Positions 1-8,757 of a DNA stretch of 53,338 nt are shown here, piece by piece. The DNA is from Sphingobacteriaceae bacterium (GTDB lineage: Bacteria > Bacteroidota > Bacteroidia > Sphingobacteriales > Sphingobacteriaceae): positions 1 to 53,338 of the forward strand of contig CANHGR010000013.1 in NCBI GenBank assembly GCA_947460875.1, read 5' to 3'. The position numbers were made by a program, and so were the translations under genes. The notes under the pieces were generated by a model. That model made no database searches. It worked only from the letters and a program-made list of their open reading frames with translations, and was not told where the DNA came from. Every line of letters starts with the position of its first letter. Positions within the stretch are counted from its first letter, which is position 1.

Positions 1-237
1 ATCATTAACGAACACAACTTCTTCTTGTGTACATTGTATGTTGGCATGTCCAGAAGCCACTGCTGATTCAATTCTGACTAAGTTTTTTTCAACTTCATGA
101 GAATAGAATTTACTGTTTATTATATCTGTGGTTGATTTTTTACAAGGAAATTCAGTTGTGTCAGAAAAATTGCAGCCTTTACCCGTATTGATTTGATGTG
201 AAATCCAGGCGCCTGCAAATAAAGTTGTTTTCTTCAC
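1..237 (-). CDS. Unidentified protein, N-terminal part (runs off the left edge)
   Basis: On the minus strand a reading frame stays open from a GTG at 237 to the window edge, 79 codons with no stop. An in-frame TAA lies two codons before the GTG, so this is the earliest possible start and no ATG is available near it. The translation begins VKKTTLFAGAW and contains several Cys (KGCNF, FPCKK, IQCTQ) and a charged middle part. I recognise no family. It could be the start of a real gene or another relic, because the neighbouring 5 kb is full of decayed genes. The lack of an ATG start argues for caution. Confidence 0.35.
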   Translation of the reverse strand, partial: MKKTTLFAGAWISHQINTGKGCNFSDTTEFPCKKSTTDIINSKFYSHEVEKNLVRIESAVASGHANIQCTQEEVVFVND

Positions 238-489
238 TACTTAATCTCGCGACGAACACTGTGTATGGCTTATACCTTGTATCTAACAATTATTGATGCT
301 TGCAAGAACTTAACATAGTTGCTAAGAGTATACTGGCGAGTGTTAAAATATGTATTTAGAGATTGCTTTTGAGTCTTCATTCTATAGCGTCCGCTATACA
401 AAATTCGTCAGTACACTTTCCTCCGGATAAAGTAGATCTTGTCAAATGCTTGTAGTAGATTCGATGACAAGTTTTTTGAAATTATCTAA

Positions 490-912
490 TCAGGGCCTTG
501 AGGAGCTATTTTCAGTTACATATCTAATAATATCAGCAGTTGTATGTAGATGCATTTTCTCTTTTATCTGCAAATTGTAGTTGTTTATAGTGTGAACGCT
601 AAAGTATAATTCATCTGAAACCTGCGAGATATTTTTGCTGGCACCTATCAGTGTAAGCACTTTAAATTCTTTATCCAAAATCAACGTAGATGGTAAATCG
701 ATATTATGCTCAATGACTGTTCCGGCAGGTAGCTCCCCGGCCGAACCAGATATATACTTTCTCCTGTAAAGCGCTTGTTTTATAGCTTTTACTAAATCAT
801 CCGAAACAGTGTATTTAGCTAAATAGCCTAAAGCGTCTGCTTTTAATGCACGTACAGGATAAGTATATTGATTTTCTGATGCATACTCAGAATTACAATA
901 AGCATTGTTCAA
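490..912 (-). pseudogene. Truncated LuxR/NarL-type response regulator
   Basis: The 140-codon frame contains only the last third of a receiver domain (RALKADALGYLAK, the usual beta5/alpha5 region with the conserved Lys), followed by a C-terminal helix-turn-helix. In that HTH, SDELYFSVHTINNYNLQIKEK is the LuxR-type recognition segment. The phospho-acceptor Asp and the first ~80 residues expected of a ~210-residue NarL/FixJ regulator are missing. Upstream on the same strand (to about 1107) another frame shows a possible receiver start, FIALDD, followed by stops, which suggests decay by frameshift and point mutation. The DNA-binding part could still be expressed, but I read the locus as a pseudogene. 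A histidine kinase tail lies about 600 bp upstream (1530-1680). Confidence 0.7.
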
Positions 913-1204
913 TATTCTTGGTAAAGCTTAATTTTAAAACCGAAAGAGAAAAATTTCAAATAGATACAGTCATTAAAATGGCTGCAGAGATAAATATCAC
1001 TCGACAGGCACGGGGATAAAATGGAAGAAAAATTCTCATAACTAACACCCTGACTGCACAGATGATGTACGATCAAAACATATAATTAATCGTCCAAAGC
1101 GATAAATCATTTTTAAATAAAGCCTTTCGTTGGTTGATTAGCCGGTCCCTCAAAAAGAGGGCAAACTTTTTGTTTGAGGACAACGGCTTAATTACTAGGA
1201 GAAA

Positions 1205-1375
1205 TTACTCTTTTACATTACCATCTTCCGGCTGGTGCTTGTCAGGTTCAAGCTCAGCTGCATTAATGGCTTTCTCCATAGTGTCGCGATCAATATTATT
1301 TCGCCTGAAAAAAAATATCAGAAGAATTATTATAACAACGCCGAGTAGAATTAAAACATAAATATTTGCTTCCAT
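1205..1375 (-). CDS. Small single-pass membrane protein
   Basis: From the ATG at 1375 this encodes 56 residues. An N-terminal hydrophobic segment (MEANIYVLILLGVVIIILL, roughly residues 5-24) is followed by a basic cluster (FFRRNN) and an acidic hydrophilic tail rich in Glu and Asp. By the positive-inside rule this predicts the tail in the cytoplasm. A longer frame reaches back to 1456, but the extension has no membrane or signal character and the internal ATG gives the usual short architecture, so I prefer 1375. The gene is intact although both flanks are decayed two-component genes. Its function is unknown; similar tiny membrane proteins are common in Sphingobacteriaceae. Confidence 0.55.
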   Translation of the reverse strand: MEANIYVLILLGVVIIILLIFFFRRNNIDRDTMEKAINAAELEPDKHQPEDGNVKE

Positions 1376-1529
1376 AATTAAAGTCTGTTTTCTACTAACA
1401 TTGAAAATCCAACTATTGTTTAAAGCTATCGTGAACTCAATCTTAACAAATTGCAAGTTCTTTACATCTAAATCGACGTAATGTTATACTAAGGTGTACT
1501 TCGTTTAAGAGATTTACTTAATTTTTAAC

Positions 1530-1680
1530 CTAGATGGGAAGTACAACAGAAAAAATAGATTCGTTGCAAGGTACAATTTGATCCTTCATTACTTCGCGAT
1601 AGCTTGATATGATTTCGTCAGAAAGATGCAAACCGATACCTAAGCCAAAAAGATGAGTACTGACGGAATTATTTACAAAA
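1530..1680 (-). pseudogene. C-terminal remnant of a histidine kinase (ATP-binding G2 box)
   Basis: Read on the minus strand, the frame ending with a TAG at 1530 contains the segment GLGIGLHLSDEIISSY and ends SIFSVVLPI. That is the G2 box and terminal strand of a HATPase_c domain (compare the usual GLGIGLYLSxEII...GxxSxFxFxLP). Nothing else of a kinase is present: the frame runs directly into the 3' end of the sugar isomerase gene that stops at 1673. This is therefore a ~45-codon relic, probably of the kinase that partnered the truncated regulator at 490-912. It was too short to stand out as an ORF and was found by reading the translation. Confidence 0.7.
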
Positions 1681-2554
1681 GCAGCTTGCTCATATATTTT
1701 GAATTATCTTCGACGCATTGGATCGGAGTAGTGTTTTCGTATTTTTCCTGTTCCACAATAAAATAGTGCATGCCAGCTGTTTTCGCTTCTAAAATAATTC
1801 TCGGGTAATCGATACCGCCGGTTCCTAATGTGCAACCTGCCTCCCGCTCAGTTGAATTCTTTGCCCTGTCTTTCAGATGGCAAAGTCTAAAGCGATTAGG
1901 ATATTTTTTAAACAGTGCAATAGGATCGTATTTTGCAGTAACTACCCAGTATATGTCCATCTCAAAGTCAACCAATGCTGGGTCTGTGTAATTAAGCATT
2001 AGGTCAAGTGGTAACTCGCCATCTATACTGTTAAACTCAAAGTCGTGATTATGATAAGCGAATCGAATTCCATTCTTCTTGCATATCTCTCCTTTCAAAT
2101 TGAAGTCAGCAGCAACTTTTTTATAGTCATCCGCAGTTTTTGGAGGAGTTTGTGAAGGACAGATCAAATACTTCATGCCTATTGCAGCAGCATCTTCAGC
2201 TTTTTTTTCAAAACCTTGGGCGATATTACAATGACTGCTAACAAATGACATACCTAAATCATCCATATATTTTTTAAAATCCAAATTACTCAAACCCCAG
2301 AACATTCCTTTCGACCCCTCGTAACCTTCAATTTGCTTGTATCCAAAGGAGGATACTTGTTTTAAGACCGTTAAAGGATCCTTGGGCATATCAGCCCTCA
2401 GAGTATATAATTGCAAACCGTAAGAATTGTCAATCGCCGCATCATTAGTTGGAAAAAATCGGCTTGCAAGTGGAGTCATCGCAATAGCAGCAACGACATT
2501 ACCGCTCATTCTGATAAAATCGCGACGTTTATATTTCGTGTTTAATTGATTCAT
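1673..2554 (-). CDS. Secreted sugar phosphate isomerase/epimerase, TIM barrel, Tat signal
   Basis: This 293-residue protein has an N-terminal twin-arginine signal (RRDFIRMSGNVVAAIA), so it is probably exported folded to the periplasm. The rest matches the AP-endonuclease-2/xylose-isomerase-like TIM barrel: the LQLYTLR start strand, KYLICPSQTPP, FAYHNHDFEF, FEMDIYWV, LCHLKDR and a final IVEQEKYE. These His, Asp and Glu positions are the expected metal ligands. In Bacteroidota such proteins act on sugars or 3-keto-sugar derivatives, but the exact substrate cannot be read here. The ATG at 2554 gives a complete Tat signal. A perfect LacI-type palindrome lies about 50 bp upstream (2604-2617). The gene's 3' end overlaps the frame of a histidine kinase relic. 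Confidence 0.85.
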   Translation of the reverse strand: MNQLNTKYKRRDFIRMSGNVVAAIAMTPLASRFFPTNDAAIDNSYGLQLYTLRADMPKDPLTVLKQVSSFGYKQIEGYEGSKGMFWGLSNLDFKKYMDDLGMSFVSSHCNIAQGFEKKAEDAAAIGMKYLICPSQTPPKTADDYKKVAADFNLKGEICKKNGIRFAYHNHDFEFNSIDGELPLDLMLNYTDPALVDFEMDIYWVVTAKYDPIALFKKYPNRFRLCHLKDRAKNSTEREAGCTLGTGGIDYPRIILEAKTAGMHYFIVEQEKYENTTPIQCVEDNSKYMSKLLL

Positions 2555-2603
2555 TTGGTTTGGATTTTTTGAGTTTATACGAAAAATATTCGACTACAAA
2601 TTG

Positions 2604-2617
2604 GTTAAACGTTTAAC
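2604..2617. promoter_or_regulatory. Perfect palindrome resembling a LacI/GalR-family operator
   Basis: GTTAAACGTTTAAC is an exact 14-bp palindrome with the central CG typical of LacI/GalR-family operators. It lies 50 bp upstream of the ATG of the Tat-exported sugar isomerase (minus strand, start 2554), a position suited to repression or activation of that gene. No LacI-family gene is in the window, so the regulator would be encoded elsewhere. Confidence 0.55.
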
Positions 2618-2686
2618 TATTGGACCGTTTCTAACTACTAATTACTTATAACAAATCTAAGATACCAATAGTTCTGAATCGGGGCA

Positions 2687-3463
2687 TCATAACTCACAAA
2701 TTTTAACAGCCTTATCCAATTCAGCTATTTTTCCTTCCTTTGAATCAGCGGTTGAAATAAATTCCTGAGCGACGAACCCTTTAAAGCCAGTCTCGTAAAT
2801 TGTTTTCATGATGGCAGGATAGTGAAGCTCCTGTGTATCGTCTATAATATTTCTTCCTGGTACCCCTCCTGTGTGGTAGTGTCCGAAATATTGGTGGTTA
2901 TCCTTAATCCTTCGAATTACGTCTCCTTCATCGATCTGCATATGATAAATATCATAAATTAGTTTAAAATTTGGTGAACCTATCAGCTCGACTAGCTCTA
3001 CCCCCCAAGGTGTGTTATCACACATATAATCCGGATGGTCGACCCTGCTATTGAGTAATTCCATTTGAATAATCACACCTTTTTTTTCAGCTAAGCCCAT
3101 GATCCGCTTAAGTCCCTCAGCACAGTTCTTTAATCCGGTCTCATCATCAATATTATTACGGTTACCGCTAAAACAGATCAGATTTTTGTAGCCAGCCTTT
3201 GATACAAGATCAATATACTCTGCGTAATTTCCAATAAGCGTCGAATGAAATTGCTTGTTATTCCAGCCCTGAATGAGGTTTATTTCAGCGCCGTTGCACA
3301 TGCTCGAATAAATTCCATGTTTGTTAAGTATGGGCCAGTCTTTCGGGCCAACTAAGTCGATGGCGCTAAACCCCAACTCTTTAACAGTTAAACATAACTC
3401 TTCCAGGGATAGAAAGTCAAATGTCCAGCGACAAACCGAGTGGTTTATATTATTTTTCAGCAA
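2687..3463 (-). CDS. Hydroxypyruvate isomerase-like TIM-barrel protein
   Basis: This 258-residue protein belongs to the xylose-isomerase-like TIM barrels and resembles hydroxypyruvate isomerase (Hyi). It opens with INHSVCRWTF and carries likely metal or catalytic residues in MELLNSRVDHP (Glu), YDIYHMQ (Asp, His), GHYHTGGVPGR (His) and AQEFIS (Glu). The VPGR loop is typical of the Hyi branch. Many Bacteroidota homologues carry a Tat signal of ~40 residues; this one has none and starts at a TTG (3463). A nearby ATG at 3473 is out of frame and stops after seven codons, so loss of an N-terminal signal by mutation is possible. It may act with the isomerase at 1673-2554 in sugar catabolism, but the 132-bp gap and the operator between them suggest separate transcription. 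Confidence 0.75.
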   Translation of the reverse strand: MLKNNINHSVCRWTFDFLSLEELCLTVKELGFSAIDLVGPKDWPILNKHGIYSSMCNGAEINLIQGWNNKQFHSTLIGNYAEYIDLVSKAGYKNLICFSGNRNNIDDETGLKNCAEGLKRIMGLAEKKGVIIQMELLNSRVDHPDYMCDNTPWGVELVELIGSPNFKLIYDIYHMQIDEGDVIRRIKDNHQYFGHYHTGGVPGRNIIDDTQELHYPAIMKTIYETGFKGFVAQEFISTADSKEGKIAELDKAVKICEL

Positions 3464-3473
3464 AGTTTTCCAT

Positions 3474-4469
3474 TTTTAATAGCTAATATAAGGCTGCATT
3501 AACAAATTTCAGAATATAGTGCAGATATATTAAGTGCTAGTTCGTTTATTCTTATAAAAATTGTAATCCCAAATTTTGCGTCCTTACTTCAACATCTCTA
3601 GTAATAAAATAAGACACTTTTTGACGGTAATACGACACTAATTGCTCTGACAACAAACTTTGTGCGCATCCGTCAAAGAAAATTATATAGCACTCAAAGT
3701 CAATTAGATTACATTATAAATAGAATTTTAATCTAATTGATTAATTTTTTAAGGCCTTTAGTCCCCAATATTGAAACAAAAAATAGACTGTTTCACTAAG
3801 TCATCGACAGGTCGGCAATATTTATCGAGTGCTGATGGAATATCACTTGTGTATTAATCTTTAAATACAAGTATTAAAACCGAAAATATCTACTGGGCCG
3901 AAAAGAATCTATGAAAAGCATTACTAATGATGGCTAAGGTATTAGCTTGATGTCAAATAAATGTTGCTTTTAATACTCATATCCCGAAACTGAAAATCCT
4001 GTTTTGTCCCTCGAACATATTTTGAAGCTAGTAGGCAATTTTCTATGTGACTAAATTCGAGGAAATATAAGGCTTACTTGATTAGTGCAAAAGCATTATT
4101 CAAGATACCGAAGTGGGCAATTGAACACGCGATACAGGTTTAATTTATACTGCTTAAAACGTTTGCACGTATGAAACCGCGACATGGTACATTGAGAATA
4201 TTTGCTAGAGTTTTTGGGTTAACATATATCGCCACAATTCATCAACAAACTTTTAACAAACAAAAGGATAGTAATTTAATACTAACGGTAATCTCCGAAC
4301 GACTTTTAATGAATGCGCAATGAGCGAAGGAATACAAGCATTAGTATGGAATTAGTTGACACTACTAACTTTTTGATAGTTAAGTATTTTAATGCTAAAA
4401 TTAGATACCAGCCAGTTATAACTTAGACGAAAAATGTCAAATTTAAACACTAAGCCTAAAAGTTGTGAA
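3474..4469. other. Long AT-rich stretch without a recognisable gene
   Basis: About 1 kb with stops in all frames, and no coding stretch that I recognise. An imperfect LacI-type half-palindrome, AAACGTTTGCA (4157-4167), is the only motif I noticed. The region sits between decayed regulators and probably holds genes degraded beyond recognition. Confidence 0.4.
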
Positions 4470-4721
4470 GAATATATTTCAATTTATACTTGTCGATGAT
4501 GACGCGATTAATAAGTTGCTAACTAAACTGATTATCAGTTAGGATTGCTCGTATGCAAGCATTATTGCGTTTGGAGATATTTACATAAATGTTCTGATTT
4601 GCTTAAGGTCTGCACCAGAAAATTGATTCGCTCTCTGGATAACAATATGCCAAGCTTGACCAGTTCGGACTTTATTCAGAAGATTGATTACCGTGTCATC
4701 GTTCTGCAAAAGCAACTTTGA
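4470..4721 (+). pseudogene. Decayed response-regulator receiver domain
   Basis: The plus strand reads FILVDDDAINKLLTKLIIS, then a stop. That is the first strand and the acidic pocket of a CheY-like receiver (normally ILLVDDDxxxxxL). About 100 bp later another frame reads SLDNNMPSLTSSDFIQKID and stops with TGA at 4719-4721. This matches the phospho-acceptor region, normally LLDINMPxMNGWxFLxxx, although the Gly after the Asn is lost. Frameshifts and stops separate the two parts, so no functional protein is possible. This is the third two-component relic in the left 5 kb. Confidence 0.65.
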
Positions 4722-4881
4722 ATTAATCTATTTTTTTCATCAGTAAATCATGGGGTTATTGAAAATGCGAGAGTGAGTCGCGATAGTTTAGCCTCTATCG
4801 AAAAATCATCGAGTGGTGAGTTTTTAGATGCCGTTATCTAAACTCACTAAATAATTGCTTAACTTCAATAAAAATATATTT

Positions 4882-5409
4882 ATGAAATCTATAGTCGCAT
4901 TTATTCTGCTTTCGATAACTATCCCTTCGGTTAATTACGCACAAGCCAAGTTAAAGGCCGGCGATAAAGCGCCCGATTTTAAGGCCTTGGATCAAGATGG
5001 AAAGGCGGTATCCCTAAGTAGTTACAAAGGAAAAAAGCTAATTCTTTATTTTTACCCTAAAGATTTCACCGCCGGTTGCACTGAACAGGCTTGCAGCCTC
5101 AGAGATAATATGAGCAATCTTACAAAAGAAGGATATACGGTATTGGGAGTTAGCACTGACGATGTTGCTTCGCATAAAAGTTTTCAAGAAAAGAACTCTA
5201 TCAACTTTCGCCTTGTTTCAGATACCGATAAAGCGATTAATAAGAAATATGGAGTTTTGGTAGAAAGAGACAGAAATGGAGTCAAATCGTACAGTACCTT
5301 GCGAACTACATTTCTAATCAACAAAGATGGCTTCATTAATAAAGTTATAGAGACCGTCGATACTAAAAATCATGCTACGCAAATTCTTTCATTAGCAACG
5401 GGAAATTAA
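4882..5409 (+). CDS. Secreted peroxiredoxin, BCP/AhpC-TSA family
   Basis: From the ATG at 4882 this gives 175 residues. A signal peptide (MKSIVAFILLSITIPSVNYAQA) precedes a thioredoxin-fold peroxiredoxin that starts LKAGDKAPDF. The motif FTAGCTEQACSLRD contains the peroxidatic Cys and a second Cys five residues later, the pattern of bacterioferritin comigratory protein (PrxQ type). These reduce hydroperoxides with electrons from thioredoxin-like partners. The signal peptide puts this copy outside the cytoplasm. The frame can be extended to a TTG at 4855, but the ATG gives a cleaner signal peptide. A strong bidirectional terminator follows at 5422-5460 and separates it from convergent htpG. 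Confidence 0.9.
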   Translation: MKSIVAFILLSITIPSVNYAQAKLKAGDKAPDFKALDQDGKAVSLSSYKGKKLILYFYPKDFTAGCTEQACSLRDNMSNLTKEGYTVLGVSTDDVASHKSFQEKNSINFRLVSDTDKAINKKYGVLVERDRNGVKSYSTLRTTFLINKDGFINKVIETVDTKNHATQILSLATGN

Positions 5410-5421
5410 AAATCGTTTGTA

Positions 5422-5460
5422 AAAAAAAATCCGGAGCATTAAAAGCCCCGGATTTTTTTT
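5422..5460. terminator. Bidirectional rho-independent terminator
   Basis: An A-run is followed by AAATCCGG...CCGGATTT with additional GC pairing in the stem (GC/GC around ATTAAAA) and an eight-T tail. It lies between the converging peroxiredoxin (ends 5409) and htpG (ends 5474) and has A- and T-runs on both sides, so it can serve both genes. Confidence 0.85.
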
Positions 5461-5473
5461 ATACTTAATTCTA

Positions 5474-7357
5474 TTAAATCAACTGCACACTTCTGTTGAC
5501 AAATTCAGTCAGTTCGGCTCCCGTCAGCATCCCTTGTGAAAGCAAGGCCAAATCAAATACCTGCTTTGCCAATTTAGTTTGCTCTTCTTCACTTTCAGTA
5601 TTAAGTATACGCTCTATGAGTTTGTGATTACCGTTTATAGCAACATTATAGCTATCAGGCATTGACCCATAAAAATTCATGCCACCGCTCACCTGTGCCA
5701 TGTCTTTCATCCTGCGCATAAATTCATCCATCGTTACAATGACGGGCAAATCATCCGGACTTAAAGCTTGAACTTCAGCACGCATCGTGCTTTTGTTAAT
5801 CGCCTTCTCAAAAATCGACTGTACTTTGCCGCTTTGTTCTTCCGTTAATATGTGTTCAAGAGTTTCATCTTTCTGAATCAGCTTGTCCGTTACACCAGCA
5901 TCTACCCTTTTAATGACGGTCTTCTCGAGTTTTTGCTCCATATGATTGACAAAATGATTGTCTATCGGTGTATTCAAAACCAAAACGTCATAACTGCGTT
6001 TGCTGGCGGATTGGATAAAAGAATCTTGCTTCTCCGGATCACTGGTGTATAGATAGACCACACTTTCGTTTTTATCGGTCTGCAATGGCTTAACCTTCTC
6101 ACGATATTCATTTAGCGTATAGTGCTCTTTCTTTGTATTGGTTAATAGTGCATAATCTTTTGCCTTATCATAAAACTTCTCTTCGCTGATCATCCCGTAC
6201 TTCACGAAAATGCCTATGTCCGACCACTTCTCTTCAAAAGATTTTCTATCTTTCTTAAAAAGGTCTCCCAACTTATCGGCTACTTTTTTAGTGATATAGC
6301 TATTGATCTTTTTAACATTACTGTCTGCTTGTAAGAAACTTCTAGATACGTTTAGCGGAATATCTGGCGAATCAATCACTCCGTGTAATAGCATTAAGAA
6401 TTCAGGCACAATGTCTTTCACCTCATCCGTTATAAAAACCTGACGAGAGAAAAGTTTGATTTTATTGCGTTGAACCTCGAAATCATTCTTCAACTTCGGG
6501 AAATAAAGAACACCCGTAAGGTTAAAAGGATAATCAACATTTAAATGAATCCAGAAAAGTGGATCCTCCGAAAATGGATATAATTCCTTATAAAAAGCTA
6601 AATAATCTTCATCCTTAAGGTCGGCAGGAGCTTTTGTCCAAATCGGCGTAGTGTTGTTTATGATATTGTCAACTTCAACCGACTTATACTTAGGCTTGCC
6701 ATCAGCATCTTCGCCATCCGACTCTTGCTCTGTGGTTGTGCCAAATTTGATTGGGACAGGAAGAAATTTGCAGTACTTATCAAGGATTTCCTGCAATTTA
6801 TGTTTACTAAGAAACTCTTTTGATTCTTTGTTTACATGCAGGATTATAGTGGTACCTCTTTCCGTACGATTACCCTCTGTAATCTCGAATTCTGTACTCC
6901 CATCACAGATCCAACGTGCCGGTTCAGAGCCATCCTGATAAGATAGTGTTTGGATCTCCACCTGATCTGCCACCATAAACGCGGAGTAAAAACCCAACCC
7001 AAACTTTCCAATTATTTCATTGGCATCTTTAGCATCCTTAAATTTCTCTACAAATTCCGCCGCACCGGAAAATGCAATTTGGTTAATATATTTTTTAATC
7101 TCTTCCGCAGTCATCCCTAAACCATTGTCGGAAATTGTAATGGTCTTTTTCTTTTCGTCGAAGGAAACTTCTACTCTGAGTTCACCTAATTCGCCCATAT
7201 ACTGCCCCAAAGACGACAAACGCTTAATCTTTTGGGTCGCATCCACAGCATTCGAAACCAGCTCCCTTAGAAAAATCTCATTATCTGAGTACAAAAATTT
7301 CTTAATAATTGGGAAAATGTTTTCTGTGTGTATCGAAATTGTACCTTTCTCTTGCAT
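5474..7357 (-). CDS. htpG: Molecular chaperone HtpG (Hsp90)
   Basis: The 627-residue product matches bacterial Hsp90, which uses ATP-driven clamp closure to remodel client proteins in the cytoplasm (E. coli HtpG has 624 residues). The N-terminal GHKL ATPase motifs are intact: RELVSNAVDATQK with the catalytic Glu and Mg-binding Asn, DNGLGMT, and GKFGLGFYSAFMVAD. The middle domain follows from about residue 230 with the catalytic-loop Arg segment LNVSRSFLQ. The C-terminal dimerisation domain ends at ...FVNRSVQLI. The start MQEKGTISIHTENIF is the usual one. The gene is monocistronic, with its terminator at 5422-5460. Confidence 0.97.
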   Translation of the reverse strand: MQEKGTISIHTENIFPIIKKFLYSDNEIFLRELVSNAVDATQKIKRLSSLGQYMGELGELRVEVSFDEKKKTITISDNGLGMTAEEIKKYINQIAFSGAAEFVEKFKDAKDANEIIGKFGLGFYSAFMVADQVEIQTLSYQDGSEPARWICDGSTEFEITEGNRTERGTTIILHVNKESKEFLSKHKLQEILDKYCKFLPVPIKFGTTTEQESDGEDADGKPKYKSVEVDNIINNTTPIWTKAPADLKDEDYLAFYKELYPFSEDPLFWIHLNVDYPFNLTGVLYFPKLKNDFEVQRNKIKLFSRQVFITDEVKDIVPEFLMLLHGVIDSPDIPLNVSRSFLQADSNVKKINSYITKKVADKLGDLFKKDRKSFEEKWSDIGIFVKYGMISEEKFYDKAKDYALLTNTKKEHYTLNEYREKVKPLQTDKNESVVYLYTSDPEKQDSFIQSASKRSYDVLVLNTPIDNHFVNHMEQKLEKTVIKRVDAGVTDKLIQKDETLEHILTEEQSGKVQSIFEKAINKSTMRAEVQALSPDDLPVIVTMDEFMRRMKDMAQVSGGMNFYGSMPDSYNVAINGNHKLIERILNTESEEEQTKLAKQVFDLALLSQGMLTGAELTEFVNRSVQLI

Positions 7358-7668
7358 ATTATTCTTGTTATGGTTTTACTAATTATTAAATAGTCTTTAA
7401 CAAACCTTACTTATCAATGGATGTTCCAAAGAACTTAATTTGTCAAATTGTCAGCGAATTCAGCACGATGTGCACCTGGTTTAGGGCGCATTAGCAAAAT
7501 TCAACTTGAAGTATTCAGACTTCATTAATCAATATAATATGAACGGGATGTCAGAAAGGATACTAATTGCAGAAGGATTATTGACCTGCCTCCTATTTGA
7601 CACCACCCTGACCACCGAATCCTACCTAATACGTATCTTTGCTATGAAGCAAGTTCTTCGGAAATTTT
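7358..7668. other. Divergent intergenic region htpG/mnmA
   Basis: About 310 bp between the divergent starts of htpG and mnmA. It must hold both promoters, but I find no perfect TAnnTTTG box. A short frame from 7506 runs into mnmA in another frame, and I do not accept it as a gene. Confidence 0.4.
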
Positions 7669-8757
7669 ATGAGCAAACACGGCAGAATTTTAGTGGCGAT
7701 GAGTGGCGGAGTAGATAGCTCTGTCGCTGCGGTCATGCTGCATGAGGAAGGCTATGAAGTAATTGGCTTGACAATGAAGACATGGGACTATGCTGCATCC
7801 GGAGGCTCGTCTAAAGAAACAGGTTGCTGCAGCCTTGATAGTATAAATGATGCACGCTCACTGGCGGTTGCATACGGTTTCCCCCACTATATTTTAGACA
7901 TACGCAGCGAATTCGGTGATTTCGTTATTGATAATTTTATTGACGAGTACCTTGCCGGAAGAACTCCTAATCCTTGTGTGTTGTGTAATACCCATATTAA
8001 ATGGGAGGCTTTACTGAAGCGAGCAGATAAGCTTGATTGTGAATTTATCGCTACGGGTCATTATGCGAATATCCGGTTGCAGGACAGTGGCCGATATGTT
8101 GTCTCTAAAGGAAGAGATGAGAATAAAGATCAATCTTACGTTCTTTGGGGAGTATCTCAACAAAACCTCGCTCGTACAAAATTCCCGCTCGGCGGCTTTA
8201 CTAAAACGGAAATTAGGCAAATGGCCGTAGAAATGGGCGAGTTGGATCTGGCAAGCAAGAGCGAGAGCTATGAGATATGCTTCGTGCCCGATAATGACTA
8301 CAGAGCATTTTTAAGACATAAAGTCGAGGATCTGGACCGTAAAGTGGCTGGTGGAAATTTTGTATTAGTAGACGGCACAATCGTGGGAAAGCATCAAGGC
8401 TATCCATTTTATACGATCGGGCAAAGGAAAGGCCTGGGCGTCGCTTTTGGACACCCAATGTTTGTTACAAAAATAATCCCGGAAACAAATACAGTGGTTC
8501 TAGGCATTCAAGAAGAACTTCAGCAATCAAGTGCCTATGTTCGTAACGTCAATCTAGTTAAATACGAAAGCATCACCGCTCCTTTGAATTCGGTTACGAA
8601 AATTAGGTATAAAGATGCGGGTACAGAAAGTAGCATTGTTCAGGAAGGCGATAAAATGAGAGTAGATTTCCATCATTTAGTACAGGGAATTGCTCCCGGG
8701 CAATCGGCAGTTTTTTATGAAGGCAGCGACCTCCTAGGTGGCGGGTTTCTTGTCTAA
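7669..8757 (+). CDS. mnmA: tRNA-specific 2-thiouridylase MnmA
   Basis: The 362-residue enzyme thiolates U34 of tRNAs for Glu, Gln and Lys, using ATP to adenylate the base and a persulfide sulfur donor. The PP-loop SGGVDSS is at residues 12-18. The catalytic Cys pair is present: Cys103 in TPNPCVLCN (attacking nucleophile) and Cys204 in YEICFVPDND (persulfide carrier), equivalent to Cys102 and Cys199 of E. coli. The ATP-pyrophosphatase, central and C-terminal beta-barrel domains are all there, and the length is typical. It starts at an ATG and is followed 105 bp later by topA on the same strand. Confidence 0.97.
   Translation: MSKHGRILVAMSGGVDSSVAAVMLHEEGYEVIGLTMKTWDYAASGGSSKETGCCSLDSINDARSLAVAYGFPHYILDIRSEFGDFVIDNFIDEYLAGRTPNPCVLCNTHIKWEALLKRADKLDCEFIATGHYANIRLQDSGRYVVSKGRDENKDQSYVLWGVSQQNLARTKFPLGGFTKTEIRQMAVEMGELDLASKSESYEICFVPDNDYRAFLRHKVEDLDRKVAGGNFVLVDGTIVGKHQGYPFYTIGQRKGLGVAFGHPMFVTKIIPETNTVVLGIQEELQQSSAYVRNVNLVKYESITAPLNSVTKIRYKDAGTESSIVQEGDKMRVDFHHLVQGIAPGQSAVFYEGSDLLGGGFLV

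Noticed and set aside
1143-1185. Small hairpins CCCTC/GAGGG and CAAAC/GTTTG after the small membrane protein gene
   Set aside because: Stems are only five base pairs each and neither is followed by a clear T-run on the minus strand, so I do not call a terminator.
7506-7718. 70-codon frame between htpG and mnmA
   Set aside because: Its last 16 codons are mnmA read in another frame, the rest has no recognisable features, and it overlaps the certain mnmA start by 50 bp.
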